This document shows positions 1 through 5,393 of a DNA stretch of 6,828 nucleotides, piece after piece (the stretch's first letter is position 1; each line of letters begins with the position of its first letter). The notes under the pieces were generated by a model, which had not been told where the DNA came from, searched no databases, and saw nothing but the letters and a program-made list of their open reading frames with translations. The stretch is from assembly GCA_026390045.1 (NCBI GenBank), contig JAPLGR010000170.1, positions 1-6,828 on the forward strand, in the 5' to 3' direction. A program made the translations under genes and the position numbers. This DNA is from Chloroflexota bacterium (GTDB lineage: Bacteria > Chloroflexota > Anaerolineae > Anaerolineales > E44-bin32).

Positions 1-100
1 GCTCACGCCGCTGGTGAAGTCGGTCCACCGCCGTACCGGATTCTCCATTGATGCACACCACCTGACCCTGGCTGGGTTGTGTGACCGCTGCTCCGCCTAG
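1..100 (+). CDS. Fur-family metalloregulator, C-terminal fragment (cut by window start)
   Basis: Reading from base 2 gives 32 residues ending at the TAG stop at 98-100. The tail reads TGFSIDAHHLTLAGLCDRC followed by Ser-Ala. This matches the end of Fur/Zur/PerR-type repressors, where a GF-x-(I/V)-x-x-H-x-L-x-x-x-GLC-x-x-C segment forms the last strands of the dimerisation domain and supplies the second CxxC of the structural zinc site. The first CxxC, the DNA-binding helix and the regulatory metal site lie upstream of the window, so the sensed metal (Fe, Zn, Ni, Mn or peroxide) cannot be told. The stop lies 26 bp before the ATG at 127, so the gene is very likely co-transcribed with the CbiMQO transporter and plausibly controls it. 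Family assignment is fairly secure from the tail alone; the subfamily is open. Confidence 0.72.
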   Translation, partial: LTPLVKSVHRRTGFSIDAHHLTLAGLCDRCSA

Positions 101-112
101 TCCACTGCAACC

Positions 113-118
113 AGGAGA
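113..118 (+). promoter_or_regulatory. Shine-Dalgarno sequence favouring the upstream cbiM start
   Basis: AGGAGA at 113-118 lies 8 nt before the ATG at 127, which is ideal spacing, but 29 nt before the ATG at 148, where the conserved CbiM protein begins. It therefore favours 127 as the initiation codon, in conflict with the protein evidence given in the cbiM entry. Confidence 0.65.
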
Positions 119-147
119 GACTCGCCATGTTCTTGCATCCCGAGCCC

Positions 148-1080
148 ATGCACATCCCGGACGGTTTCCTTTCGACCATTGTTGCCATCGTCTTCTGGGC
201 GATCTCAATCGCTGCCGTGGCCTTCGCCTTGCGACGCACCGGCAAGCAACTCGGGGAGCGTCAGGTCCCACTCATGGGCGTGCTGGCGGCCGCCATCTTC
301 GCTGGCCAGATGCTGAACTTCAGCGTCACCGGCGGAACCTCCGGGCACCTGCTCGGTGCAGCAATCGCCACGATCCTGGTCGGCCCGTGGCCAGCGGTCA
401 TCGTCATGACGACCGTCGTCAGCATCCAGGCGTTGATCTTCCAGGACGGCGGGCTGCTGGCGTTGGGCGCTAATCTGTTCAACATGGCCATCGTCGGCGT
501 GGCGGTCGCCTACTTCGCCTACACCAGCTTGCGGCGGATGCTCCGCAGTGAGCCGTGGGGACTGCTCGTCAGCGGCTTTGTCGCCGCTTGGGCCTCGATC
601 TTCATTGCCGCACTCGCTGCGGCGCTGGAGTTGGCTGTTTCCGGCACATCCCCAGCCAACGTCGCCGTGCCGTCCATGGGCGGCATCCACGCCCTGATTG
701 GGATCGGTGAAGGGCTAATCACGGTTGGAGCGTTGGCCTTCCTCTATGCGACGCGCCGCGATCTCTTCAGCGCGCAACCGGCGGGCGCCAAGGGAGGGGC
801 GGCTGTCTGGGCATTCGGCCTTGGCATTGCTCTCCTGTTGGCCGTGCTCTCGCCGCTTGCTTCGGCTCACCCCGACGGCCTGGAGTGGGTTGCCGAGCAG
901 AAGGGCTTCCTGGAAGCCGCCCGCGGTCCGTTATTCCGCCTGATCCCGGACTATGTCTTTCCCGGGGTGTCGAACGAAACGCTGGCCACGATCCTGGCCG
1001 GGATTTTGGGCACGCTGCTCGTCTTCGGTGTGGCACTGGGCGTCGCCTACCTGCGCCGGAACCGGAAGGCCGCCGCCTAG
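148..1080 (+). CDS. cbiM: Cobalt/nickel ECF transporter substrate-binding membrane protein CbiM fused to a PDGLE (CbiN/NikN-like) domain
   Basis: This is the metal-specificity component of a group I ECF importer in the cytoplasmic membrane. From the ATG at 148 the protein has 310 residues. It opens with MHIPDGFLS, the family hallmark, and carries His67 in TSGHLLGA. In the NikM2 structure the metal is held by the free Met1 amine, His2 and His67, and the numbering fits only with the 148 start. Several hydrophobic helices cover about residues 10-205. A C-terminal PDGLE domain follows: one helix (about 217-238), the PDGLE motif at 242-246, and a last helix (about 280-302), corresponding to the separate CbiN/NikN subunit. 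An in-frame ATG at 127 has a good ribosome-binding site and would add seven residues (MFLHPEP) that do not look like a signal peptide. cbiQ and cbiO follow. Co2+ and Ni2+ cannot be distinguished from sequence alone. Confidence 0.9.
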   Translation: MHIPDGFLSTIVAIVFWAISIAAVAFALRRTGKQLGERQVPLMGVLAAAIFAGQMLNFSVTGGTSGHLLGAAIATILVGPWPAVIVMTTVVSIQALIFQDGGLLALGANLFNMAIVGVAVAYFAYTSLRRMLRSEPWGLLVSGFVAAWASIFIAALAAALELAVSGTSPANVAVPSMGGIHALIGIGEGLITVGALAFLYATRRDLFSAQPAGAKGGAAVWAFGLGIALLLAVLSPLASAHPDGLEWVAEQKGFLEAARGPLFRLIPDYVFPGVSNETLATILAGILGTLLVFGVALGVAYLRRNRKAAA

Positions 1081-1093
1081 GCTCGATCCGAGC

Positions 1094-1132
1094 ACAAGGC
1101 GCTGCGCGCATTTCCCGGGCGCAGCGCCTTGT
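1094..1132 (+). repeat. Perfect 14-bp inverted repeat between cbiM and cbiQ
   Basis: The arms ACAAGGCGCTGCGC (1094-1107) and GCGCAGCGCCTTGT (1119-1132) are exactly complementary around an 11-nt loop. The hairpin starts 13 nt after the cbiM stop and ends 3 nt before the first possible cbiQ start (1136). No T-run follows, so a classical intrinsic terminator is unlikely. More plausible roles are mRNA stabilisation of the cbiM segment, partial attenuation, or control of cbiQ translation, because the 3' arm occupies the place where a Shine-Dalgarno sequence would be. The repeat is seen directly; its role is inferred. Confidence 0.85.
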
Positions 1133-1141
1133 TGGATGGTC

Positions 1142-1963
1142 ATGCACGTCCACTTTCTCGATCCCTACCGCCCCCTGGTCAGCCCGATCCACGCCCTCGA
1201 CGGGCGGGTGAAGTTCGTCCTGACGGTTGCGTTCATCCTCACCGTCTCGCTCACGCCGTACGGCGCCTGGCCCGTATACCTGCTGCTGCTTTCCCTCATG
1301 ATCTCGGTGGAGATCCTCTCCGGGCTGGGTGTGGGATTTGTGCTGCGGCGCGCCAACCTGGCACTCCCCTTCGTTCTGGCGGCGCTTCCGCTCGTCTTCA
1401 CGACGCCAGGGAGGGAGCTCGCACGTCTTCCCATTGGCCCATGGACCCTGGTCGCCACCGTCGAAGGGATGCTGCATTTCATCAATGTGGCACTCAAGTC
1501 GTGGCTCTCCGTCCAGGCGGCGATCGTGCTCGCGTCATCGACTCCCTTCCCTGATCTGCTGCTGGCGATGCGCGCCGTCCGTATCCCGCGCCTGCTGGTG
1601 GCGATGTTCGGCCTGATGTGGCGCTATCTGTTCGTGCTTGCCGACGAAGGGCTGCGGCTGATGCGTGCCCGCGCCTCGCGCTCCGGCCACGCCCGCCGCG
1701 TTGACGGCGAGGCGAGGCGGGCCCGCGCGGGAGGGTCGCTGGGTTGGAGGGCGCGCGTCACCGGCGGTATGGCTGGGAGCCTGTTCCTGCGCGCCATCGA
1801 ACGCAGCGACCGAATCTATGTTGCCATGCTGTCCCGCGGCTATGACGGAGAGGTCCGCTCCTTCGCGCTGCCGCCCCTGTCCTTACGCGCCCAGAGCACG
1901 CTGTGGATCGGGCTGTCGGTCCTCGGGATCCTCTGGCTGACCGGTCTCCTGGCTTGGGGGTAA
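1142..1963 (+). CDS. cbiQ: ECF transporter transmembrane coupling protein CbiQ
   Basis: CbiQ is the T-component that links the CbiM metal-binding unit to the CbiO ATPase. From the ATG at 1142 the protein has 273 residues, a normal family length. The N-terminus contains the conserved HALDGRVKF (residues 17-25, the usual LDPRxK-like segment). Hydrophobic helices follow to about residue 150, and a last helix lies at the C-terminus. The cytoplasmic coupling region ends in ERSDRIYVAMLSRGYDG with RGYDG at 232-236; this Ala-Arg-Gly signature helix sits in the ATPase groove. The linker before it (about residues 178-205) is rich in Arg, Ala and Gly. An ATG at 1136 is equally possible and adds two residues. 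The open frame extends upstream into cbiM, but nothing there resembles the family. No clear ribosome-binding site is visible, and the inverted repeat abuts the start. Confidence 0.9.
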   Translation: MHVHFLDPYRPLVSPIHALDGRVKFVLTVAFILTVSLTPYGAWPVYLLLLSLMISVEILSGLGVGFVLRRANLALPFVLAALPLVFTTPGRELARLPIGPWTLVATVEGMLHFINVALKSWLSVQAAIVLASSTPFPDLLLAMRAVRIPRLLVAMFGLMWRYLFVLADEGLRLMRARASRSGHARRVDGEARRARAGGSLGWRARVTGGMAGSLFLRAIERSDRIYVAMLSRGYDGEVRSFALPPLSLRAQSTLWIGLSVLGILWLTGLLAWG

Positions 1964-1966
1964 CCC

Positions 1967-2677
1967 ATGCACCACTCAATTGAAGTCCAGGCTCTCAAGT
2001 TCTCCTATCCGGACGGCCACCCGGTCCTGCGCGGTGTTTCCATGAGCATCGCGCCGGGAGAGAAGGTCGCCCTGGTGGGACCGAATGGAGCAGGAAAGTC
2101 CACGCTGCTGCTTCACCTGAACGGCATCCTGCGCGGTGAAGGCCGCGTGTCGGTGTGCGGCCAGGAGATCTCCGACCGCACGCTGGGGGTGATCCGCTCG
2201 GCCGTCGGCCTTGTCTTCCAGGACCCTGATGACCAGCTCTTTTCCCCCACGGTGTTCGACGACGTCGCCTTCGGGCCGATCTATCAGGGGCTGCCGGAAC
2301 CTGAGGTGCGGGAACGCGTGACGGCCGCCCTATCTGCGGTCGGCATGGAGGATCGCGCCCAGCGCGTCTCGCATCACCTGAGCGAAGGGGAGAAGAAACG
2401 CGTCGCCATCGCCACTGTCCTGGCCATGCAGCCGGAGGTGCTGGTGCTGGATGAACCCGCCGCAGGGCTAGACCCACGCGCCCGCCGAGGCCTGATCCAG
2501 TTGCTTGCCGAACTGCCTCAGACGATGCTGGTCGCCACGCATGACATGCGCCTGGTAGCCGAGCTCCTCCCGCGCACCATCATCCTCGACGACGGGCAGA
2601 TCAGCGCGGATGGACCGACAGCCGAGCTGCTCGCTTCGCCTAACTTGCTTCGCGCCCACGGTCTCGAACTGCAGTGA
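1967..2677 (+). CDS. cbiO: ECF transporter ATP-binding protein CbiO
   Basis: This is the cytoplasmic ATPase that powers cobalt/nickel uptake. It has 236 residues with all expected motifs in order: Walker A GPNGAGKST (38-46); Q-loop Gln85 followed by FQDPDDQLFSPTV, the Q-helix typical of ECF ATPases; signature LSEGEKKR (138-145); Walker B VLVLDEP (158-164); D-loop AGLDP; and switch His192. The signature reads LSEGE where LSGGE/LSGGQ is usual, a tolerable variant. The start lies 3 bp after the cbiQ stop, with the G-run at 1956-1960 serving as a likely ribosome-binding site, so the genes are translationally coupled. Only one ATPase gene is present, which suggests a homodimer. It is the last gene of the uptake operon; a separate promoter follows downstream. 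Confidence 0.93.
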   Translation: MHHSIEVQALKFSYPDGHPVLRGVSMSIAPGEKVALVGPNGAGKSTLLLHLNGILRGEGRVSVCGQEISDRTLGVIRSAVGLVFQDPDDQLFSPTVFDDVAFGPIYQGLPEPEVRERVTAALSAVGMEDRAQRVSHHLSEGEKKRVAIATVLAMQPEVLVLDEPAAGLDPRARRGLIQLLAELPQTMLVATHDMRLVAELLPRTIILDDGQISADGPTAELLASPNLLRAHGLELQ

Positions 2678-2729
2678 GCCCGGCCCGGGTCTGATCTCCC
2701 CAGCGTGACGCCCCGACGGCCGCTGACGG

Positions 2730-2766
2730 CAGCCGTGCTCCGGCTGAGGGCCAGCGTGCCGCGCTG
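2730..2766 (+). repeat. Two short GC-rich inverted repeats after cbiO
   Basis: CAGCCG/CGGCTG (2730-2735 and 2741-2746, 5-nt loop) and CAGCG/CGCTG (2752-2756 and 2762-2766, 5-nt loop) lie in the gap between cbiO and the next promoter. Neither is followed by a T-tract. They may help end the cbiO transcript, but short GC stems are common by chance in DNA of this composition. No gene is visible in 2678-2786. Confidence 0.3.
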
Positions 2767-2786
2767 CGGTCCGCATCAGCCCAGGC

Positions 2787-2816
2787 TTGACGTATTCCCC
2801 CTATATGTTGTAATAT
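2787..2816 (+). promoter_or_regulatory. Sigma-70-type promoter of the repressor-ATPase operon
   Basis: TTGACG (2787-2792) and TAATAT (2811-2816) are separated by 18 bp and match the -35 and -10 consensus well. They sit in a sharply AT-rich island within GC-rich surroundings. Initiation would fall near 2823, about 25 nt before the repressor start. This is the clearest promoter in the window. Confidence 0.72.
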
Positions 2817-2832
2817 CACTATACAATGATAT
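2813..2832 (+). promoter_or_regulatory. Candidate operator for the ArsR-type repressor
   Basis: ATATCA (2813-2818) and TGATAT (2827-2832) form an inverted repeat with an 8-bp centre in which two of four base pairs also match. It overlaps the -10 box and the expected transcription start, where ArsR/SmtB repressors typically bind their own promoters. A second pair of arms, TTGTA (2808-2812) and TACAA (2822-2826), interleaves with it. Binding by the adjacent repressor is inferred. Confidence 0.55.
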
Positions 2833-2836
2833 ATAT

Positions 2837-2840
2837 GAGG
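2837..2840 (+). promoter_or_regulatory. Ribosome-binding site fixing the repressor start
   Basis: GAGG lies 8 nt before the ATG at 2849. It sits downstream of the promoter, so the longer open frame beginning at 2705 cannot be the product of this promoter. Confidence 0.55.
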
Positions 2841-2848
2841 CTGATCGC

Positions 2849-3196
2849 ATGTTGATGACCGCTGCCCTCACTTCGCTTGAGCTCAAGGCCAAGCTCTTCC
2901 GCGGGCTGGGTGATCCATCGCGCCTGTCGATCCTCGAGACGCTCAGACGCGGCCCCAAGACGGTGAGCGAGATCGTCGCCTCCACCGGCCTATCCCAGCC
3001 CAATGCCTCCAACCACCTCGCCTGCCTGCGCGACTGCGGACTGGTGCGCTCGGAACCCTCCGGCCGCTACGTCTCCTATGCGCTGAGCGACGACCGCGTG
3101 GCCGGGCTGCTCGCGCTGGGCGAGGAGGTGCTGGCGGATGTCGCCCGCGGTATCTACGAGTGCACGCGTGTCGACCGCGGGGCAGGTGCCGCGTGA
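2849..3196 (+). CDS. cmtR: ArsR/SmtB-family metal-sensing repressor, CmtR-like (Cd/Pb type)
   Basis: This 115-residue winged-helix repressor most likely binds its own promoter and releases DNA when a toxic divalent metal binds. LFRGLGDPSRLSILETL (16-32) is the usual opening helix. The recognition region, GLSQPNASNHLACLRDCGLV (47-66), carries Cys59 and Cys63, and SGRYVSYAL (71-79) is the wing. Cys105 near the C-terminus gives the third thiol. Mycobacterium tuberculosis CmtR uses Cys57, Cys61 and Cys102 for Cd/Pb with nearly the same spacing (4 and 41 residues, here 4 and 42). The ELCVC motif of CadC/ArsR-type sensors is absent. The ATG at 2849 is chosen for its ribosome-binding site and because it lies downstream of the promoter; the open frame continues upstream without family similarity. 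Its stop overlaps the ATPase start by 4 bp. The sensed metal is inferred. Confidence 0.88.
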   Translation: MLMTAALTSLELKAKLFRGLGDPSRLSILETLRRGPKTVSEIVASTGLSQPNASNHLACLRDCGLVRSEPSGRYVSYALSDDRVAGLLALGEEVLADVARGIYECTRVDRGAGAA

Positions 3197-5265
3197 CCCT
3201 CGAGCAGACGATCGAGGTCCCGGTTCTCGGGATGGACTGCGCCGAGTGCACGCAGCATGTCCGGCAGGCCATCGCGGCTGTCCCCGGCGTGAGCGCGGTC
3301 GATGTCCTGCTGGCAACGGAGAAGGCCGTCGTCCGGCTGGATCCGGTGCGCGCGGATCGCCAGGCGATCGCCCGCGCCGTCGAGGGTGCAGGCTACAAGG
3401 TCCCGGCTGACCGCCAGGCCGAGACGCGAGCCTTCGGCCGATCGGTCTCCCGTCTGTTCGGCGTGCTCGTCATCGCGATTCTGGCATTGGTTGTGGCCGG
3501 CGAGTGGCTCGGCGTCTTCGACTGGCTGACGGCGCGTCTGCCGTGGCCGGTCGGGCTGGCGGCGGTCCTCATCGGTGGCTTCCCTGTCTTCCACAACGTC
3601 ATCCGGGCTGCGCTTCGCCGTCAAGTGATAGCCCATACGCTGATGACCGTCGGCGTGATCGCCGCTATGCTCGTCGGCGAGTGGGCGACCGCGCTGGTGG
3701 TGGTCGTGCTGATGCGCGTCGGCGACTACGTCGAGCGCTTCACGGCCTCGCATGCCCGCAGCGCGGTCAGAGACCTGATGGCGATGGCGCCGCAACAGGC
3801 GCGTGTCGAGCGTGACGGCCAGGAGATCGACGTTCCCGCCGATTCGGTCCAGGCTGGAGAGATTGTCATCGTCCGCCCGGGCGAGCAGATCCCGGTGGAC
3901 GGCGTGATCGTCTCCGGCCAGGCGACGGTCAATCAGGCGGCCATCACCGGCGAGTCGATGCCGGTGGAGACCGGTCCCGGCGAGCGTGTCTTCGCTGCCT
4001 CGCTGGCTGAGCTCGGCAGCCTGCGCGTGCGGACGACGCACGCTGGGCGCGACAGTACCTTCGGCCGCGTCGTCCATCTGGTCGAACAAGCCGAAACGTC
4101 GCGATCCGATGTTCAGCGCATGGCGGACCGATTCTCGGCTTGGTTCCTGCCGATTGTTGCCGGTGTGGCGGCACTGACCTTCCTGCTGCGCCGTGATCCG
4201 CTCGCTGTTGCGGCCGTCCTGGTCGTGGCCTGCTCGTGCTCCATCGCCCTTGCCACGCCGATTGCCATGCTGGCCTCGGTCGGCGCCGCGGCCGGTCGCG
4301 GGTTGCTGATCAAGGGCGGCAAGCATCTGGAGACACTCGCCCGCGCAGACGTGCTGTTGATCGACAAGACCGGCACGCTGACTCTCGGCCGCCCGCAGCT
4401 TACCGATGTCGTTCCGCTCGACGGAATGGATCCAGACGAGTTGCTGCAGCTGGCCGCGTCGGCTGAACGCTTCTCGGAGCATCCGTTGGCTCACGCTGTG
4501 CGCGCCGCCGCGACGGCCAAGGGCATCGCGTTCCTTGAGCCGGCTGACTTCGAGGCGCTGCCCGGACTGGGCGTGCGTTGCACGCTCAGTGGCAGCCTGG
4601 TCAGCGTTGGCAGCGAGCGCTTGGTTGGCGCCCCGACAGACGAAGCGCGTCTGGCCTCGCTGCTGGAGGGCGGGAAGACCCTGCTGTATGTCGAGCGCGA
4701 TGCCAGGCTGGCTGGCGTCCTGGCTGCGGCCGATGCGCTGCGACCTGAGGTGCCGGAGGCGCTGGCCGAAGTCCGCCAACTAGGAATCCGGCAGATCGAG
4801 TTGCTGACCGGTGATGCTGAGCGCACGGCGGCAGCGCTTGCAGCGTCACTCGGCATTCCCCACCGGGCCCAGTTGATGCCCGCTGACAAGATCGCCATCG
4901 TTCGCGGCTATCAGGCTCAGGGACACCGCGTGATCATGATCGGCGACGGCGTGAACGACGCGCCGGCGCTTGCGCAGGAGGATGTGGGAATCGCGATGGG
5001 CGCCGCGGGATCGGATATCGCGCTGCAGGCGGCGCACGTTGCGCTGCTGCGCGACGATTGGCGGCTTGTGCCGGAGGTGCTGCGGATCGCGCGGCGGACG
5101 ATGAGTGTCGTCCGGCTCAACATCGCCTTCACGGCTGTCTACAACACCGTCGGACTGACACTCGCCGCCCTCGGGATTCTGCCCCCGGTGCTGGCGGCTG
5201 CTGCCCAGTCGATCCCCGATCTGGGGATCCTGGCCAACTCGTCGCGCCTGCTGCGGCAACGCTAG
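3193..5265 (+). CDS. P1B-type heavy-metal-transporting ATPase with a CSC membrane motif
   Basis: This is a cytoplasmic-membrane pump, probably exporting a divalent metal, of 690 residues. An N-terminal metal-binding HMA domain (about 5-72) has GMDCAEC (13-19). Eight membrane helices are expected: about 88-107, 118-137, a pair in 148-180, 315-333, 337-358, 643-663 and 665-684. The actuator has TGES (252-255), the phosphorylation site is DKTGT with Asp391, the nucleotide domain has SEHP (His430), and the hinge is GDGVNDAP (584-591). Catalysis should therefore be intact. The sixth helix reads ACSCSIALATP with Cys347-Ser348-Cys349, whereas most relatives have CPC. The last helix contains SIPDLG with Asp676, an acidic residue as in Zn/Cd/Pb pumps and unlike Cu pumps. 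The GTG start at 3193 overlaps the repressor stop; a GTG at 3160 would add 11 unlikely residues. The partner repressor suggests Cd/Pb or another soft divalent metal. Confidence 0.92.
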   Translation: MTLEQTIEVPVLGMDCAECTQHVRQAIAAVPGVSAVDVLLATEKAVVRLDPVRADRQAIARAVEGAGYKVPADRQAETRAFGRSVSRLFGVLVIAILALVVAGEWLGVFDWLTARLPWPVGLAAVLIGGFPVFHNVIRAALRRQVIAHTLMTVGVIAAMLVGEWATALVVVVLMRVGDYVERFTASHARSAVRDLMAMAPQQARVERDGQEIDVPADSVQAGEIVIVRPGEQIPVDGVIVSGQATVNQAAITGESMPVETGPGERVFAASLAELGSLRVRTTHAGRDSTFGRVVHLVEQAETSRSDVQRMADRFSAWFLPIVAGVAALTFLLRRDPLAVAAVLVVACSCSIALATPIAMLASVGAAAGRGLLIKGGKHLETLARADVLLIDKTGTLTLGRPQLTDVVPLDGMDPDELLQLAASAERFSEHPLAHAVRAAATAKGIAFLEPADFEALPGLGVRCTLSGSLVSVGSERLVGAPTDEARLASLLEGGKTLLYVERDARLAGVLAAADALRPEVPEALAEVRQLGIRQIELLTGDAERTAAALAASLGIPHRAQLMPADKIAIVRGYQAQGHRVIMIGDGVNDAPALAQEDVGIAMGAAGSDIALQAAHVALLRDDWRLVPEVLRIARRTMSVVRLNIAFTAVYNTVGLTLAALGILPPVLAAAAQSIPDLGILANSSRLLRQR

Positions 5266-5271
5266 GCGCGA

Positions 5272-5286
5272 GAACGTATCACGTTC
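5272..5286 (+). repeat. Short inverted repeat after the ATPase gene
   Basis: GAACGT (5272-5277) and ACGTTC (5281-5286) flank a 3-nt centre, 6 nt after the ATPase stop. No T-run follows. It could be a weak hairpin or a small protein-binding site; there is no further support. Confidence 0.3.
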
Positions 5287-5338
5287 GCTGTCTCTGTCGT
5301 CCAGGTGGGTCAGTCACAAGGTGAGGTATGACGTGGGA

Positions 5339-5359
5339 CGCAGGCCCAGACAACCTGCG
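5339..5359 (+). repeat. Short inverted repeat upstream of the lipoprotein gene
   Basis: CGCAGG (5339-5344) and CCTGCG (5354-5359) enclose a 9-nt loop, ending 34 nt before the lipoprotein start. No convincing -35/-10 pair was found in 5266-5393, so it is unclear whether the lipoprotein gene has its own promoter. Confidence 0.25.
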
Positions 5360-5378
5360 GCCAGTTCGATGTGGATAG

Positions 5379-5387
5379 AAGGAGAGG
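5379..5387 (+). promoter_or_regulatory. Ribosome-binding site deciding the lipoprotein start
   Basis: AAGGAGAGG lies 6 nt before the ATG at 5394. Two other candidates sit closer: the ATG at 5389, which is followed at once by TGA, and an in-frame GTG at 5391. Spacing favours 5394. Confidence 0.6.
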
Positions 5388-5393
5388 TATGTG

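Noticed and set aside
54..83. Imperfect hairpin (CACAC/GTGTG and ACCC/GGGT) before cbiM
   Set aside because: It lies inside the Fur-family coding sequence, with a 6-nt bulge on one side; its codons explain it.
96..126. Resemblance of the bases before cbiM (CCACTG, then ACCAGGAGAGACTCGCC) to the cobalamin-riboswitch B12 box
   Set aside because: The match needs a 2-nt insertion, the other conserved riboswitch elements are missing, and the stretch overlaps the end of the Fur-type gene and the ribosome-binding site.
953..1141. Upstream extension of the cbiQ open frame into cbiM
   Set aside because: The extra 63 residues are Arg/Pro/Trp-rich, unlike any CbiQ N-terminus, and overlap the PDGLE domain of cbiM.
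205..1497. Several minus-strand open frames across cbiM and cbiQ
   Set aside because: They are shadows of GC-rich coding frames, without domains or ribosome sites.
2705..2848. Upstream extension of the repressor open frame
   Set aside because: It runs through the promoter and operator, lacks family similarity, and the ribosome-binding site supports the start at 2849.
3154..4779. A 541-codon open frame on the minus strand opposite the ATPase
   Set aside because: It mirrors the codon structure of the GC-rich ATPase gene, has low-complexity Arg/Gln/Asp/Gly composition, no recognisable domain and no promoter or ribosome site. The opposing frame has complete P-type ATPase motifs.
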